Origin: Bacteroidales bacterium | Lineage (GTDB): Bacteria; Bacteroidota; Bacteroidia; Bacteroidales; UBA10428 | Length of the DNA stretch: 64,000 nt | Direction: 5' to 3' | NCBI GenBank assembly: GCA_035299085.1 | Contig: DATGXG010000024.1 | Coordinates: 186,001-250,000, forward strand | In this document: positions 9,736-21,800 of the stretch, piece after piece | Numbering within the stretch: the stretch's first letter is position 1 | Layout: the number at the start of each line of letters is the position of its first letter | Notes under the pieces: generated by a model | Seen by the model: only the letters and a program-made list of their open reading frames with translations | Database searches by the model: none | Told to the model about the DNA's origin: nothing | Program-made: the position numbers and the translations under genes

Positions 9736-9970
9736 GTTTTAAAATATGCATAAAATCTCCACTTACAGGAGTGTGTGGGATTGATTGAATAGGCAGATTG
9801 CAACTCAACCTGTGTTAAAAAGCTATGATATAGTTTATTTAACAGTACAGCTAATCCAAAATTAACCCTTTTTTTTATCATCGACTTCTATTTTCACGCA
9901 AAAATTTATGCCTGCAGTGGTGCAAGGCCATTCAACCGATACAGGATTATTAACTAATAAGTACAATTTC

Positions 9971-12900
9971 ATGAAACAATTATTACTAATGCTGCTCTTA
10001 CAAATACCCTTGCTTGGTTTTTCACAGGAAAGCAGGATCAGTGGTAAGGTAGTGGACCAGGACAATATTCCCGTGGCGGGAGTTTATGTACTGATAAAAG
10101 GTACGCAGTCGGGTGCTGTAACCGATGTCAATGGTGACTATTCATTAAATGCAAAACAGGGTGACGTTCTTACTTATTCTTTTTTGGGAATGATACCCCA
10201 GGAAGTTACAATCCAGGGACAGACTACAATTAATATAACCCTGTTAACCGAGACAAAAATGCTTGACGAAGTGGTTGTCACAGCATTGACAATTAAGCGT
10301 CAGGAACGGTCACTGGGGTATTCGCAGCAGCGGATTGAAGGAAACCAGGTAAGTGAGGCAAAGGAAAATAACCTGGTGAGCCTGCTTTCTGGAAAAGTAG
10401 CAGGTATTCAAATCACACCACCGCAGACAACTACAGGTTCAAGCCGTATTGTAATAAGAGGTGCCAATTCATTATCGGGGAATAACCAACCTTTATTTGT
10501 GGTTGACGGAGTGCCAGTCGACAACTCCGGCACTGAACTGGCCACCTGGAGTACCGGAACCCAGCTCGACTATGGCAATAACGCCGGTTCGATTAATCCG
10601 GATGACATTGCGGAAATCCAGGTACTTAAGGGTGCCAATGCGGCTGCCCTTTACGGATCGCGTGCGGCAAACGGTGTCATCATGATCACTACAAAACAGG
10701 GATCTAAACAAAACGGGCTCAAAGTAAACCTTAATTCGAGTGATTCATGGAGTAAGATTATTGAGTATCCCGATTACCAGAACGTTTACGGGTCAGGTGC
10801 TGATTTTAATTTTACACGTGACCAGTACGGTATGCCCAATATGGCCGACTGGTACAGGAGCTGGGGCCCGAAGATGCAGGGACAGGAAGTGATCCGTCTT
10901 GACGGAACTGTTGGCAAATATGTTCCCCAGCCCGATAATGTGAAGAATTTTTACCAGACTGCCCGGTCCCTGTCAAATTCAATTTCAGTTGAAGGAGGAA
11001 ACGAAGCGCTGTTATACCGTTTGTCATATACGAATCTGAATTCAAACAGCATAGTTCCGAAATGCAATGTGGATAACCGTCATACTCTTAACCTAAGGGG
11101 AAGTATAAACAAAGACCGGTTTAAGATCGATTCGAAGATCACCTATACCCTTGATAAGGTCGATAAGAGAATGTACAACAATGGCAATGTCAGGAACCCG
11201 GCAAATGTATTCATTTTTATGCCCCGCGATCTGTCGCTTGAAACCATGAAACATTACAAAGATGCCGACGGAAGCGAAATCACAACCGAACATGAAGGTT
11301 TCAGGAATCCTTACTGGGCTATTTATGAAGATCCCAACCAGGATCAGCGCGACAGGATTGAAGGATTTCTCGCCCCGGAATATAAACTTACCGATTGGCT
11401 CACCCTGGCAGGCCGGCTGGGAACCGACATGATATTTTTCCAGGGATACAATGCCACAACCAAAGGCAGTTCAGTAGATCCCGACGGGTATTATTCCACA
11501 TTCCAGAACTATAACAGGGAGATCAATGCCCAGTTTATGGCGCTTGCACAAAAGACTTTCGGCGATCTGGATTTATCAGCCAACTTTGGCGGGAACATTT
11601 CTGACAGGCAGGCGAAGAATAACAGGTCTACTATCAACAGTTTAATCCAAAGCGATTTATTTACAATTACAAATTCAAACGACAGACCTGTTGTTAGCCA
11701 GTATACCGGTCATAAAAGAATCAATTCACTCTTCGGGTCATTTGTGGCAGGTTATAAAAACTTTGCGTTTCTTGAGCTGACAGGAAGAAATGACTGGTCC
11801 TCAGCATTGCTTAATAAGAACGGGATGAACTCCTATTTTTATCCTTCGGCGAACCTGAGTTTTGTAGTAAGTGACATTTTCAAGCTTCCTGAATTCATTT
11901 CATTCAGTAAAGTAAGGCTTTCATGGGCTAAGGCAGGAAATGACATGGATGCTTACCGCCTGCGTAACTATTACCAGTTCAGCGGTTCATTCAACGGACA
12001 GACGCTTGCTTCTCCCAATATAGTCAGTTATAACGAAGGAATCAAACCGGAAGAAACGACATCGAAGGAAATCGGACTTGATGCAAGTTTCGTCGACAGG
12101 AGGATAAACCTGGATGTTACATACTATAAGAGTTCGACTGTGAACCAGATCTTTGAGGCCCGTATGCCGGCTTCTTCAGGATATGATTCGAAAATATTCA
12201 ATGCCGGCGAAATTCAGAACAAGGGGATTGAAATTACGCTTAACGTAATCCCTGTTGTAAAGGATGACTGGCGATGGGAAATGACCTTCAACTATGCAAA
12301 GAATAACTCGCTTGTGGTTTCGATGATTGATGGTAAAGACCAGTTTGAGCTAAATTCATGGTGGAAGGTACAGGTTGTGGCTGAAGTAGGCCAGCCTTAC
12401 GGGGTCATGAGGGGTGTCGGCTGGGCACGCGATGAACAGGGACGTAAACTGGTTTATGGTGAGGAATCGCCGATGAACCTCAGAGGTCGCCCCATTCCCG
12501 AAGAAAACCGCCTGATAGGAAATGCAACACCTGACTGGACAGGTAGTTTTTCATCAACCCTGAGATACAAAAACTTATCGGTCAGAACATTGCTTGATGC
12601 AAAAATTGGTGGCGATATGTTTTCCGCAACCTATCTTAAAGGAACCGTCTGGGGAACATTTGCCAATACACTGCCGGGCAGGAACGATTATTTCATCAAC
12701 AATTTTGTCTATGGCCAGGATCCGACCCTGGGTGAAGTGCGGGGCGGAATTCTCCTGAAGGATGCCTATACACCCGATGGCCGGAAGAATTCATATTATA
12801 TAAACCCGAATAACTGGTACCTGGCCGATCGTGACCTGATACAGGAATTGTCATTCTTTGATGCTTCCTATATCAAGCTGCGTGAAGTAGTGCTATCCTA

Positions 12901-13108
12901 TACCCTTCCTGTTGCGATACTCAAGAGCACTTTTATTAAAAACGCCTCAGTGGGTGTTTTTGGCAGAAACCTGGCGATTTTGTACCGCAACACACCAAAA
13001 GGGCTTGATCCTGAAGCCAGTACCAACGCAGGCAACGGACAGGGGATCGAATTCGGCTCTCTGCCGCCAATGGGAACTTTCGGTATAAATGTCAATCTGG
13101 AATTTTAA
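9971..13108 (+). CDS. SusC/RagA-family TonB-dependent outer-membrane receptor
   Basis: 1045 residues from the ATG at 9971, chosen because a signal peptide starts exactly there (MKQLLLMLLLQIPLLGFSQ); the upstream in-frame ATG at 9908 would bury it. A carboxypeptidase-D-regulatory-like domain (about 24-98; GKVVDQDNIPVAGVYVLIKG) comes first, then a TonB-box-like LDEVVVTAL, the plug (SSRIVIRGANSLSG, PLFVVDGVPVDN, DIAEIQVLKGANAAALYG) and a 22-strand-type barrel ending in the aromatic signature GINVNLEF. It would import oligosaccharides energised by TonB, capped by the SusD lipoprotein encoded 10 bp downstream. Confidence 0.96.
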   Translation: MKQLLLMLLLQIPLLGFSQESRISGKVVDQDNIPVAGVYVLIKGTQSGAVTDVNGDYSLNAKQGDVLTYSFLGMIPQEVTIQGQTTINITLLTETKMLDEVVVTALTIKRQERSLGYSQQRIEGNQVSEAKENNLVSLLSGKVAGIQITPPQTTTGSSRIVIRGANSLSGNNQPLFVVDGVPVDNSGTELATWSTGTQLDYGNNAGSINPDDIAEIQVLKGANAAALYGSRAANGVIMITTKQGSKQNGLKVNLNSSDSWSKIIEYPDYQNVYGSGADFNFTRDQYGMPNMADWYRSWGPKMQGQEVIRLDGTVGKYVPQPDNVKNFYQTARSLSNSISVEGGNEALLYRLSYTNLNSNSIVPKCNVDNRHTLNLRGSINKDRFKIDSKITYTLDKVDKRMYNNGNVRNPANVFIFMPRDLSLETMKHYKDADGSEITTEHEGFRNPYWAIYEDPNQDQRDRIEGFLAPEYKLTDWLTLAGRLGTDMIFFQGYNATTKGSSVDPDGYYSTFQNYNREINAQFMALAQKTFGDLDLSANFGGNISDRQAKNNRSTINSLIQSDLFTITNSNDRPVVSQYTGHKRINSLFGSFVAGYKNFAFLELTGRNDWSSALLNKNGMNSYFYPSANLSFVVSDIFKLPEFISFSKVRLSWAKAGNDMDAYRLRNYYQFSGSFNGQTLASPNIVSYNEGIKPEETTSKEIGLDASFVDRRINLDVTYYKSSTVNQIFEARMPASSGYDSKIFNAGEIQNKGIEITLNVIPVVKDDWRWEMTFNYAKNNSLVVSMIDGKDQFELNSWWKVQVVAEVGQPYGVMRGVGWARDEQGRKLVYGEESPMNLRGRPIPEENRLIGNATPDWTGSFSSTLRYKNLSVRTLLDAKIGGDMFSATYLKGTVWGTFANTLPGRNDYFINNFVYGQDPTLGEVRGGILLKDAYTPDGRKNSYYINPNNWYLADRDLIQELSFFDASYIKLREVVLSYTLPVAILKSTFIKNASVGVFGRNLAILYRNTPKGLDPEASTNAGNGQGIEFGSLPPMGTFGINVNLEF

Positions 13109-13118
13109 AAATAGCAAG

Positions 13119-14666
13119 ATGAAAAGGAAATTATTCTTCATAATACTTGGATTTATTGCATTTGTCTCCTGCACAAAGGATTTCGACACGATCAATACAA
13201 ATCCGAATGTGGCTGAAAAAGTGGATCCCGATTTCCTGTTTCCCACTTCAGTCGTAAACACAGCCCGGTTGCTCGAAGACATTGAATATGAAGCAGGCTG
13301 GACCTATGGAATGTACTGGACTGAAAGCGGTGGTGCCTTTGTTAATTTCGGAACAGTGGACGTTACCCTCGAAGGTTGGTGGAGGAGATTCTATATCAAC
13401 TGCCTCACCGGTCTTTCTAAAATCGATCAGATGTATGCCGCTGACTCGAATTACACCAATCGTGTGCTGGTTGCCAAAATCTGGGAATCTTATATATACT
13501 CCCAGATGATTTCATTCTGGGGGCCAGTACCCTTTTCGGATGCAATAAACGAGCAGGTAACTTCATCATATGACAGTGAATCCGAAATATACCATACACT
13601 GATCAATAATCTCATTGCCTGCTCTGATTCATTGAATCCGGATGGGGATACTTATATGCAGGCCGCTGATCTTATTTACGGGGGTGACCTTGTGAAGTGG
13701 AAAAAGTTTGCCAGGTCGCTTGCTTTAAGGCTGACCATGCAGATTTATAATACTGACAGTGAGTTTGCCGGTCCCGTACTTACAGAACTTCTTGCTGAAC
13801 CTGATAACCTGATATCATCGAATGATGATAATGCCATTTTCAGGTGGTATGCAGGATCTGAACAATGGAATCCGCTGTATCAGCGGTTCATTTACAGCCC
13901 GGGTGACCGTAAAGTGAACATCAGCGAGTTTTTATACATGTATTTGGCTCCCTACAATGACCCACGGCTTTCATTATATGCTGAAGCAGCCGCTGCAAAC
14001 GGTGAATATTCAGGAAGGCCGATAACCAAAGCAGGAATTCCTGCCGGTGCCGATATTAATCCTAACCCTCATGCCGGCAGGTCTGACAACGACTATTCGA
14101 AACCCGGTGACATGTGGTTTGCCGAAGAAGGTTACTTCTCGCTGCTCATGTACCCCGAAGTTTGCTTCCTGAGAGCCGAGGCTGCCTATCTCGGCCTTTC
14201 AGCCGAATCGGCAAAGACCATGTATTATGCAGGGATTGATGCATCTCTGAAAATGTTCGGCAAAGAAAATAAGGCTGAACTGTATAAAGCTGTTGGCGGA
14301 GTCACGTGGGGCACTTATGGTGCAGGAACAACCGATTGGATCGGTGCCATTCTTCCGCAATACAAGTTTACAAGTGAAATCAAAAATCCATATAAGCAAA
14401 TCATCATCCAATCGTGGCTGGCTATGTATCCGAGGGGACTTGATGCATGGACACTTTTCAGAAGGACTGGAATTGTTCAATTACCGGTGATCTTTTCATC
14501 TGATCCGTCCAATACTGAAATTCCGGTATCCAGCCCGTTGCCTGAAAGGTTTAAGTATCCCAACGAAGAGAGGGTTTATAACAGTGCCGGGTATAATGAG
14601 GGTGTTTCATACCTCGAAGCCGGGGATCTCATGTATACACCTTTGATGTTCAGCGAAAACAAATAA
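13119..14666 (+). CDS. SusD/RagB-family glycan-binding lipoprotein (SusD-like_2 type)
   Basis: 515 residues from the ATG at 13119, chosen because it gives a proper lipoprotein signal (FIILGFIAFVSCTKDFD); the longer reading frame starts inside susC. The region after the lipid-anchored Cys reads DFDTINTNPN, typical of the SusD-like_2 subfamily, and helical TPR-like segments follow (WWRRFYINCLTGLSKID; VAKIWESYIYSQMISFWGPVPF). The C-terminal part contains the usual AEAAYLG helix and a GLDAWTLFRRTG motif. The protein forms the lid of the SusC transporter and selects the glycan at the cell surface. Together with SusC it defines a polysaccharide utilisation locus. Confidence 0.95.
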   Translation: MKRKLFFIILGFIAFVSCTKDFDTINTNPNVAEKVDPDFLFPTSVVNTARLLEDIEYEAGWTYGMYWTESGGAFVNFGTVDVTLEGWWRRFYINCLTGLSKIDQMYAADSNYTNRVLVAKIWESYIYSQMISFWGPVPFSDAINEQVTSSYDSESEIYHTLINNLIACSDSLNPDGDTYMQAADLIYGGDLVKWKKFARSLALRLTMQIYNTDSEFAGPVLTELLAEPDNLISSNDDNAIFRWYAGSEQWNPLYQRFIYSPGDRKVNISEFLYMYLAPYNDPRLSLYAEAAAANGEYSGRPITKAGIPAGADINPNPHAGRSDNDYSKPGDMWFAEEGYFSLLMYPEVCFLRAEAAYLGLSAESAKTMYYAGIDASLKMFGKENKAELYKAVGGVTWGTYGAGTTDWIGAILPQYKFTSEIKNPYKQIIIQSWLAMYPRGLDAWTLFRRTGIVQLPVIFSSDPSNTEIPVSSPLPERFKYPNEERVYNSAGYNEGVSYLEAGDLMYTPLMFSENK

Positions 14667-14692
14667 GTAAAACAATCTAAAAAATTCATCAG

Positions 14693-15757
14693 ATGAAAAT
14701 AGCCATTCGAACATTGATCAGCATTGTAGTTGCGATTAGTGCCCTGTACGGATGTAAAAAGGATGATCTTTCGGAAGATCTTCTTAAACCCTGGAAAGCC
14801 CCGGAAACTGAACTCAAAGCCGATATTACGCTGGGCGCATATTATACCCTTTCCTTTAAGGATACAAACTGGCTGAATATAGATCCGTTATACCTGCCTG
14901 ACCTGGGCAAGTATAATTCAGCAGATCCTGCTGTGCTTGAGCAACATGTCACCTGGGCGCTTGCATCAGGTATCGATTTCTGGATTTGTTCCCATAATGC
15001 ATTCAATGACAGTATTATGCTGAATGTATTCCCGTCGGTACCCGGCATGTCCGATTTGCAGGTAGCACTTGACCTGAGCCTGTCGACTCAGAATAACGTA
15101 ATGGATTTCAACGATTCGGCCGATATTCAGAGGGTCATTGCTGATTTTAAGACAATGAAACCGGTTTTTGAAATGCCTAACTACCTGAAAATAGATGGTA
15201 AACCGGTTGTCGTTTTACAAAGTGCCTATAATTACGAGCCGCGCCCTCTCAGCAGTGATAGTACGGATACCCGTGTTCAGGGAATGCTTGACCTGAGAGC
15301 AGTGCTGAAAGACAGTACCGGCTATGATTATTACTTCATTGCCAATTACATTACTTTCAATAATCCTGATCGCTACCCTGAATACCTGGGGGCTTTCGAC
15401 GCCTTAACAACAAACATGTTCACCGATCGTAAAGCCCTGAGTAATTCGTTGAATGAAAACATTGACCTGGCATGGGCCCACTGGAATGATGTTTTGAACA
15501 GCCAGGACGTAGCTTTTGTTCCGGGCATCTTTCCCGGCAGGAATGATACGCTGAACACGCGCACTGATGTGCTTCCGAGAAGTGAAGCCTTTTTCACCGA
15601 CCAGTGTAAACTCGCTAAGCATTATATGAATGATAACGCACGGATCATAATAATCAATTCATTTAACAACTGGAATTCAGGCACCCAGGTTGAACCTGCC
15701 AATACCTACGGAGAATCTTACCTTGAAATTCTCAGTCACGAACTCAAGGTACAATAA
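14693..15757 (+). CDS. GH99-like lipoprotein lacking the catalytic glutamates (possible surface glycan-binding protein)
   Basis: 354 residues with a lipobox (ISALYGCKK). LGAYYTLSF, LGKYNSADPAVLEQHVTWAL and SGIDFWICSHN match the start of GH99 / WbsX-type barrels, and INSFNNWNSGTQVEP aligns with the GH99 active-site stretch WNEWHEGTQIE. In that stretch both catalytic glutamates of the family (E333 and E336 in the Bacteroides xylanisolvens enzyme) appear as N326 and S329. The protein therefore keeps the fold but probably not endo-mannosidase activity. It sits directly after susD, the usual slot for a surface glycan-binding protein, so I infer a binding role. The alternative is an enzyme with a relocated catalytic residue; E334 is the nearest remaining acid. 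Confidence 0.7.
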   Translation: MKIAIRTLISIVVAISALYGCKKDDLSEDLLKPWKAPETELKADITLGAYYTLSFKDTNWLNIDPLYLPDLGKYNSADPAVLEQHVTWALASGIDFWICSHNAFNDSIMLNVFPSVPGMSDLQVALDLSLSTQNNVMDFNDSADIQRVIADFKTMKPVFEMPNYLKIDGKPVVVLQSAYNYEPRPLSSDSTDTRVQGMLDLRAVLKDSTGYDYYFIANYITFNNPDRYPEYLGAFDALTTNMFTDRKALSNSLNENIDLAWAHWNDVLNSQDVAFVPGIFPGRNDTLNTRTDVLPRSEAFFTDQCKLAKHYMNDNARIIIINSFNNWNSGTQVEPANTYGESYLEILSHELKVQ

Positions 15758-15802
15758 ACTGAAACCATGGTAATCAAACTAGTATAATTAAACTTTCTAT
15801 TT

Positions 15803-18800
15803 ATGAGAAAACTTTCACTATTACTCCTGTTTTTCTTGCTGCTTGTGCCGCTTGCCCGTGGGCAGGTGACGATAGGCGCAACGGATTATGGATCAGATCT
15901 GCAATCGGCAATCAATGCCGCTGCCGATAATGATCATATCACTATCACAGGCACACTCAGCCTCAACGGTAACGTTGATCTGGGCGGAGGTGTCAATACA
16001 CTTACGATTGACGGTGAATCTTCAGCAAAAATTATATTCACCGCGGCTGCCCGTTTCATTTTTGAGCAGGCAAAAACCAGAACACTGAAGAACCTGGTTA
16101 TTGATGGTGATTCGGTGGCCGATCGGGGTGGCGTTATTAAAATGGGCAATGCTGCTAATCTTACACTTGATGGCGTTACGATAGACGGAGGCCGTTCCGG
16201 TTCTCATGGCGGTGCCATTGCAGTCTCAGGTTCAACGCTTACTCTCCGTAACAGTACATTATCTGATAACCGGAGTGCGCTGAGCGGAGGTGCAATATTC
16301 GCCGAAGGAAATTCCTCTGTATCACTTTATGGCAGCAAGTTCCTGAACAACCGGGCTGCGGCATTTGCTGACGGTGCTGACGGTAAAGGAGCGGCAATTG
16401 CCATGATCGGATCCAACACCCCCGGGATGTATGCAGAAGGATGCCTTTTTTATGGTAATTATTCAAGGAATCACGGCGGTGTATTCATCTTCGAAAATTC
16501 AACGGGTTTACTCGTAAACTGTACCCTGGCAAAGAACAAAACCCTGAACGCCGGTGGTGTTGCATTTCTGTGGGGACCCGTTCATCTGAAATTTGTAAAC
16601 AGCACTCTTGCATATAATACAACGGGAGGAAATACAAACAGCCCGTGTATCAAGAATATTCAGAATACCAATGTGCTTGAATTCGACAATTGCATCCTGT
16701 ACGAAAATCGTGATGAAAACGGTTCCGGAAATGAACTGGATATACAATCGGATGTTGCACATACAATTACCGTTAATAATTCAATATTAAGCGGTTATAC
16801 GAGTAATCTTACTATCAATGGCACCGGGAATATTACAGGTGCCGATATAATTAATCCGGGCCTCGCTTCCGATATCAATACATCGGGCGTTCTGTCCCTG
16901 TCGGGTAACAGCCAGGCCGTTAACCTGGGAAACGGAAGTTTTCTGACAACATTAAGCATTACGACCGATCAATCGGGAAAGACACGAAACTTCGCAGGCG
17001 GAAAAGTTGACGCCGGTGCTTATGAGCTGAACGCATCGTCGGGCAGCGGTTTCGTGACCTTAAACGGAACCGGTTACGGAGCCGATTTTGGCGGGGCAAT
17101 GATTGCCGCGACAAACGGCGATACGGTGAAAGTATTCGGAGTAATCGATGTCACTTCATCAAAAGATATTGACGCCGGGGGAAACCGTGTTGTAATTAAG
17201 GGATATGACGGTGCCACATTCAGGTTCTCAAGCGCAGGTGCAGCCGGAGCCGGTTCAAGGTTTGTCTGGGCTAACAATGCCAATACCGGAGTTGAAAGGA
17301 CTTTCATTGACATTGACTTCATAGGCGACCCGAAAGGTCAGGCTGACCAGGGAGCTATTATTACCATGACAAAACCAGGCACTCTTAACCTGGTAAATGT
17401 GACAATGACCGGTGGGTATACAACAGCCGGTAGCGGTGGTGCCATCCGAATTACATCAAACGGTGCCATACTGAATGCGACCCATTGTACTTTCTCAAAC
17501 AATAAGGCATGGAGCAATGGTGGTGCCATTTACGTGAACAATAACGCACTTGTTGTTGCAAGGGATTGCCGCTTTTTGAGCAACCAGGCCGCTTTGAGAC
17601 TCACTGACGGTAAAGGCGGCGCTATTGCAGTAAATGCATCGCCGTTAAACGGTTTGTGGGCCGACAAATGTGCGTTCATTGGCAACAGGTCATTTAACCA
17701 CGGTGGCGTTTTCATCTTCGAAAATTCGAAAGCCACTGTTATGAATTCAACCATATACGGTGACACCTGTAAAAATGCTGGCGCAGTGGCCTTCATATGG
17801 AACACGGCTAATGTTACCTTCATTAACAATACAGTGGCTTTCAATGTCACACAGGCTTCAGTTGGCGATGGTCCGGGTTTGAAGAGCAACCAGGCCGTAA
17901 ACAGCATTACAATCCGCAATTGCTTCTTCTATAAAAACCAGGGAATCACCGATGGCCTTTATGGTGATATTTCATGCAATGAAGCCAATACAAACATCAA
18001 CCTTTCAGGAACCATATTGCAGGGCGGATTCAATGCGAATACGGTAACCACCGGTGGAATGAATATAGTAGGCAGTTCTCTGGTGAAACCGGGTATTTCA
18101 GAATCACTTAACGGTGATTATATGCTGCCGCTGATTGACAGCACGAGCCAGGCTGTAAACCTCGGTGACACTACAGGTATTTCGGCATGGATAGCAAAAG
18201 ACCAGAGGAACTTCACGAGGAACTTCCAGTTCGGAAAAGCAGATGCCGGGGCTTATGAAATGGCCGGAGTAACCGGTCCCATGCCGGGCGGCAATTACCC
18301 TGATTCCTCTGCATTCAAATCGTATACCGGCTTGTCCATGAGCGGCTACCAGGGTTGGTTCTCGGCTCAGGGTGACGGTTCAGGACAAAACTGGGTACAT
18401 TATGCAAAGAACGGTACTTTCGGTCCGGGCTCCTGCGTAATTGATTACTGGCCGGATATGCGTGAAGCAACCAGTTCTGAAAAATTCAGTACCTCCTTCC
18501 TGAAAGGATCGGATACGGCTTATGTATATAGTCCGTATATTCCGGCCACTGTAAGCAGGCATTTCCGCTGGATGAAAGAATACGGCGTTGATGGTGTGTT
18601 CATGCAGCGATTCGTGGTGGATATTATGAATCCGGCAACAAAAGAACGCCTTAACCAGGTTCTGATTAATGCCATTCAGGCTGCAAAAGCCAATCACAGG
18701 GCAATAAGCGTTATGTATGACCTGAGCGGTATCGATACGACTTCGCGTTCAGCACAGGAATATCTCGACATAATCAAGAACGACTGGAATGAATTAAAGA

Positions 18801-21800
18801 ATTCAGTAGGTATATTTAATTATGGAGACGGTATCAAAGGTGAAAATCAGCCGATGCTTTACCACAGTTCAAAAGCTAACGGTGGCAAACCCTACCCACT
18901 GGTTACCATTTGGGGAGCCGGCTTCAATGATGGAAGAAAATACAATACAGGCTTTGTGTCCAGGGTTGTTGATATCTTCCAGAACGACGACATGCTTGGC
19001 GGTTGCGCTGTAATGCTTGGTGTACCTACATACTGGAGAAACGGCGGAAGTGATGTGGTTACAGGAGCCGAGTATACACAGCTGATCAACCTGATTAAGA
19101 AAGTTGATATTGTACTTCCATGGCACACAGGGCGTTTCAACCGTACCGACTTCACTGGTTCAACCTATCAGAACCTCGTATCGGGCGACGTAACCTGGTG
19201 CAATACAAATGATGTGGATTATGTACCGGTCATCTCACCGGGCTTCTCCTGGAAAAACCTCAAGGGAGACGCATCACTCACAGGAAAGCCGAGAGAAAAC
19301 GGTATGTACTACTGGGATATGGCAAAAGCAGCTATCAATTGCGGTGTAAAGATGCTGTATACCGGGATGTTCGATGAAATGAACGAAGGGACACAGATCT
19401 TTAAAGTGGATAACAATCCTCCTTCGAATGCAATTCCATTCCTGACTTACAGCCCAAATGCGCAGGATCACTACCTGTGGATAAGCGGTGAAATCAGGCG
19501 AGCCCTTAACGGTGAAAGCACAATGGGTAATGAACTGCCTGTAAGAGCCAGTGCAACAGGGTTCACATCAACATATGGTTTCACCAGAAGCGACAGTATA
19601 GTGGGCCGCACACTGGTGGCGTTAAACCAGGCAACATCGGATCATAAAGTATATTATGCCGATCCTTATTCTGTACCGGACGGAGCACCGACAGTGAATG
19701 CAAAACGCGACACCTCTTTGTTCAGAAATGAATTAAAGTTGATTGCCGATACGATCGATCTGAAATCATATGACCAATACTTACGGTTGGTTGAAGTGGA
19801 TGCCAGTGATAAGGTTGTAGGTTATAAAGCTATCCTGCTTGATACAGCCGTTCTCGGCAGTATCGCAGATTCCACAGGTTTTACCGATCTTTCGGTGAAC
19901 TTCAGGCCCAGTTATACGCAGGTGGGCTATACAGTCCTGCAGGGCAATCCTGACCAGGGAAATACCTATTGGGCTGCATCCATCCAGGAAACTTCAGATT
20001 TTTCCGGTATGTTTTACAGGACATCCAGGGATACGAGCGTATTTAATGTTCCGATGAGTACATTAAGTACAGGTATTTCAGTGGCTGAAGGCGATTACAT
20101 CCCGGTAATTGAAGTGAATTCCGATGACCAGGTTCTTGGTTTCAAAGTATTCAGGATAACCAAACCGCAGATCGGACGGCTTGTCAATCCATCAACCGAT
20201 TTGCTGCATTCATCTTTCCAGGTTACCTATGCTGATCCTGTAGCGAAACTCAACATTAATACAGCTGAAGGCTATATTCTCTATCGTACCGGTTTAGCTG
20301 CTGCTGCTGCAGATCTGCCATTTTATGGTGCACCATACAGCAATTACAGCAATGTTTTCAATACAGTTGCTGTAACGGGTGAATTTAAATACATCACCGG
20401 ACAGGTCATATCGTTTATAGAGATTAAAGACGGTGCTATAGTCGGATATGGTAAATATGTTTTGAACCCGATTCCCCAGGTTTCGGTTCAGTTGAAAGCT
20501 GATCCCGACCTTGATCTGGGTAATCACAGTATCATATCATTGGGCGAAGCTGCACCGGCAGGACATAAGGTATATCTCTACCCTGCTGCTAATCCCACGG
20601 ATGAAACGCCAAGAATCGGCCTTGATTATGCCGAAATTGCACCGCTGTATTCACAGCAGGTTACTGCTACAGGTGTTTCTGTTGCAGCAAAAGCCAATGA
20701 TATTTACTTCCTTGTGGAAACCGATGCAGGAAACTCTGTTATTGGTTTTACCGCGCTTACATTGGCTCCTGAAGATATCAGTATCTTTGCTGATCCCGCG
20801 GTTCACAAACTTCAATCAACTTATTCAGTTGATGTGATTGGTAAAACCACATCCGGTAAGATTGATGTAAGTGTAACTCCTGCAGCCGGTCATACTGTTT
20901 ACATTTCCGATGTAATGGCAGAAATTTCAAGGATGCCGGTTTACAGGTCCAAAACAGCGAATAATCCCGAATTGCATGCTTATTCCACTTCGGTTTCTTT
21001 GGATGCTTCGATGGGAAACAACCTTATAATTGCTGAATATGACAATGCGGGTGAACTCACTGGTATTGCTATAGAAGAAGCAAGGGACAGTGTGTTGCAG
21101 GTTTATTACGTAGCCGAAACGGGTAATGATGCCAATAACGGTACGAAGTATAATCCTTATAAAACGCTGGAAAAGGCCCTGACGCATGTTACGGGGATAA
21201 CTCCGCTTGACAGTGCAATTACTATTCATGTGAGCGGTACCATACAGTTACAGCCCCCGGCAGTTGCCGGAAACGGTACTCAAATAACCGGCAGCGTAAA
21301 GATCCTGGGTTCTGATGCTGCAACAATTAAGGCTGCTCCGAACAGCAGGGCACTTGAATTAAGCGATGCCAGGTTCTACTTCGAGAACGTTGTAATTACC
21401 GGCGGTAATACAGCCAGTGCAAACGGTGGATCAGGCGTATACCTGCACGGGACACGCACAACCTCGGCCACATTTAAAAATGTAAGCTTTACAAACAATA
21501 CAATTGCTGAAGGCGGACAGTATGGTGGTGGATTGAGGATAGTGGGTGCCAATGCCAGGTTCACATCCTGTGTGTTCGAAGGCAACCATGGTCGGAACCG
21601 CGGCGGTGCCATTGCGATTGCACATGGCGCAACCGATGCTACAGCCGATTACTCAATTGTTTTTGACGGATGCTATATAGCCAATAATACAAGCCATTTC
21701 GTAGGAACTGTTGAAGGCCACGGAGGTGGATTCTTTATAACAAACAGTGAAGCCGGTCATCTGAATGTCGATATTATCAATTCGACAATCCAGGGTAATA

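Noticed and set aside
9757..9772. Operator-like CACT...AGTG motif upstream of susC
   Set aside because: The arms are only four bases and there is no second copy; not enough to claim a binding site.
9908..9970. Longer SusC with 21 extra N-terminal residues
   Set aside because: The extension would hide the signal peptide that starts exactly at 9971.
14693..15757. WbsX-type glycosyltransferase
   Set aside because: WbsX and GH99 share the fold, but the lipobox and the position after susD argue against a cytoplasmic glycosyltransferase.
17530..17919. 129-codon ORF antisense to the giant gene
   Set aside because: It mirrors a beta-helix segment with strongly biased codons; the sense frame has clear homology. 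Similar long antisense frames at 22819-23214 and 21376-21612 are rejected for the same reason.
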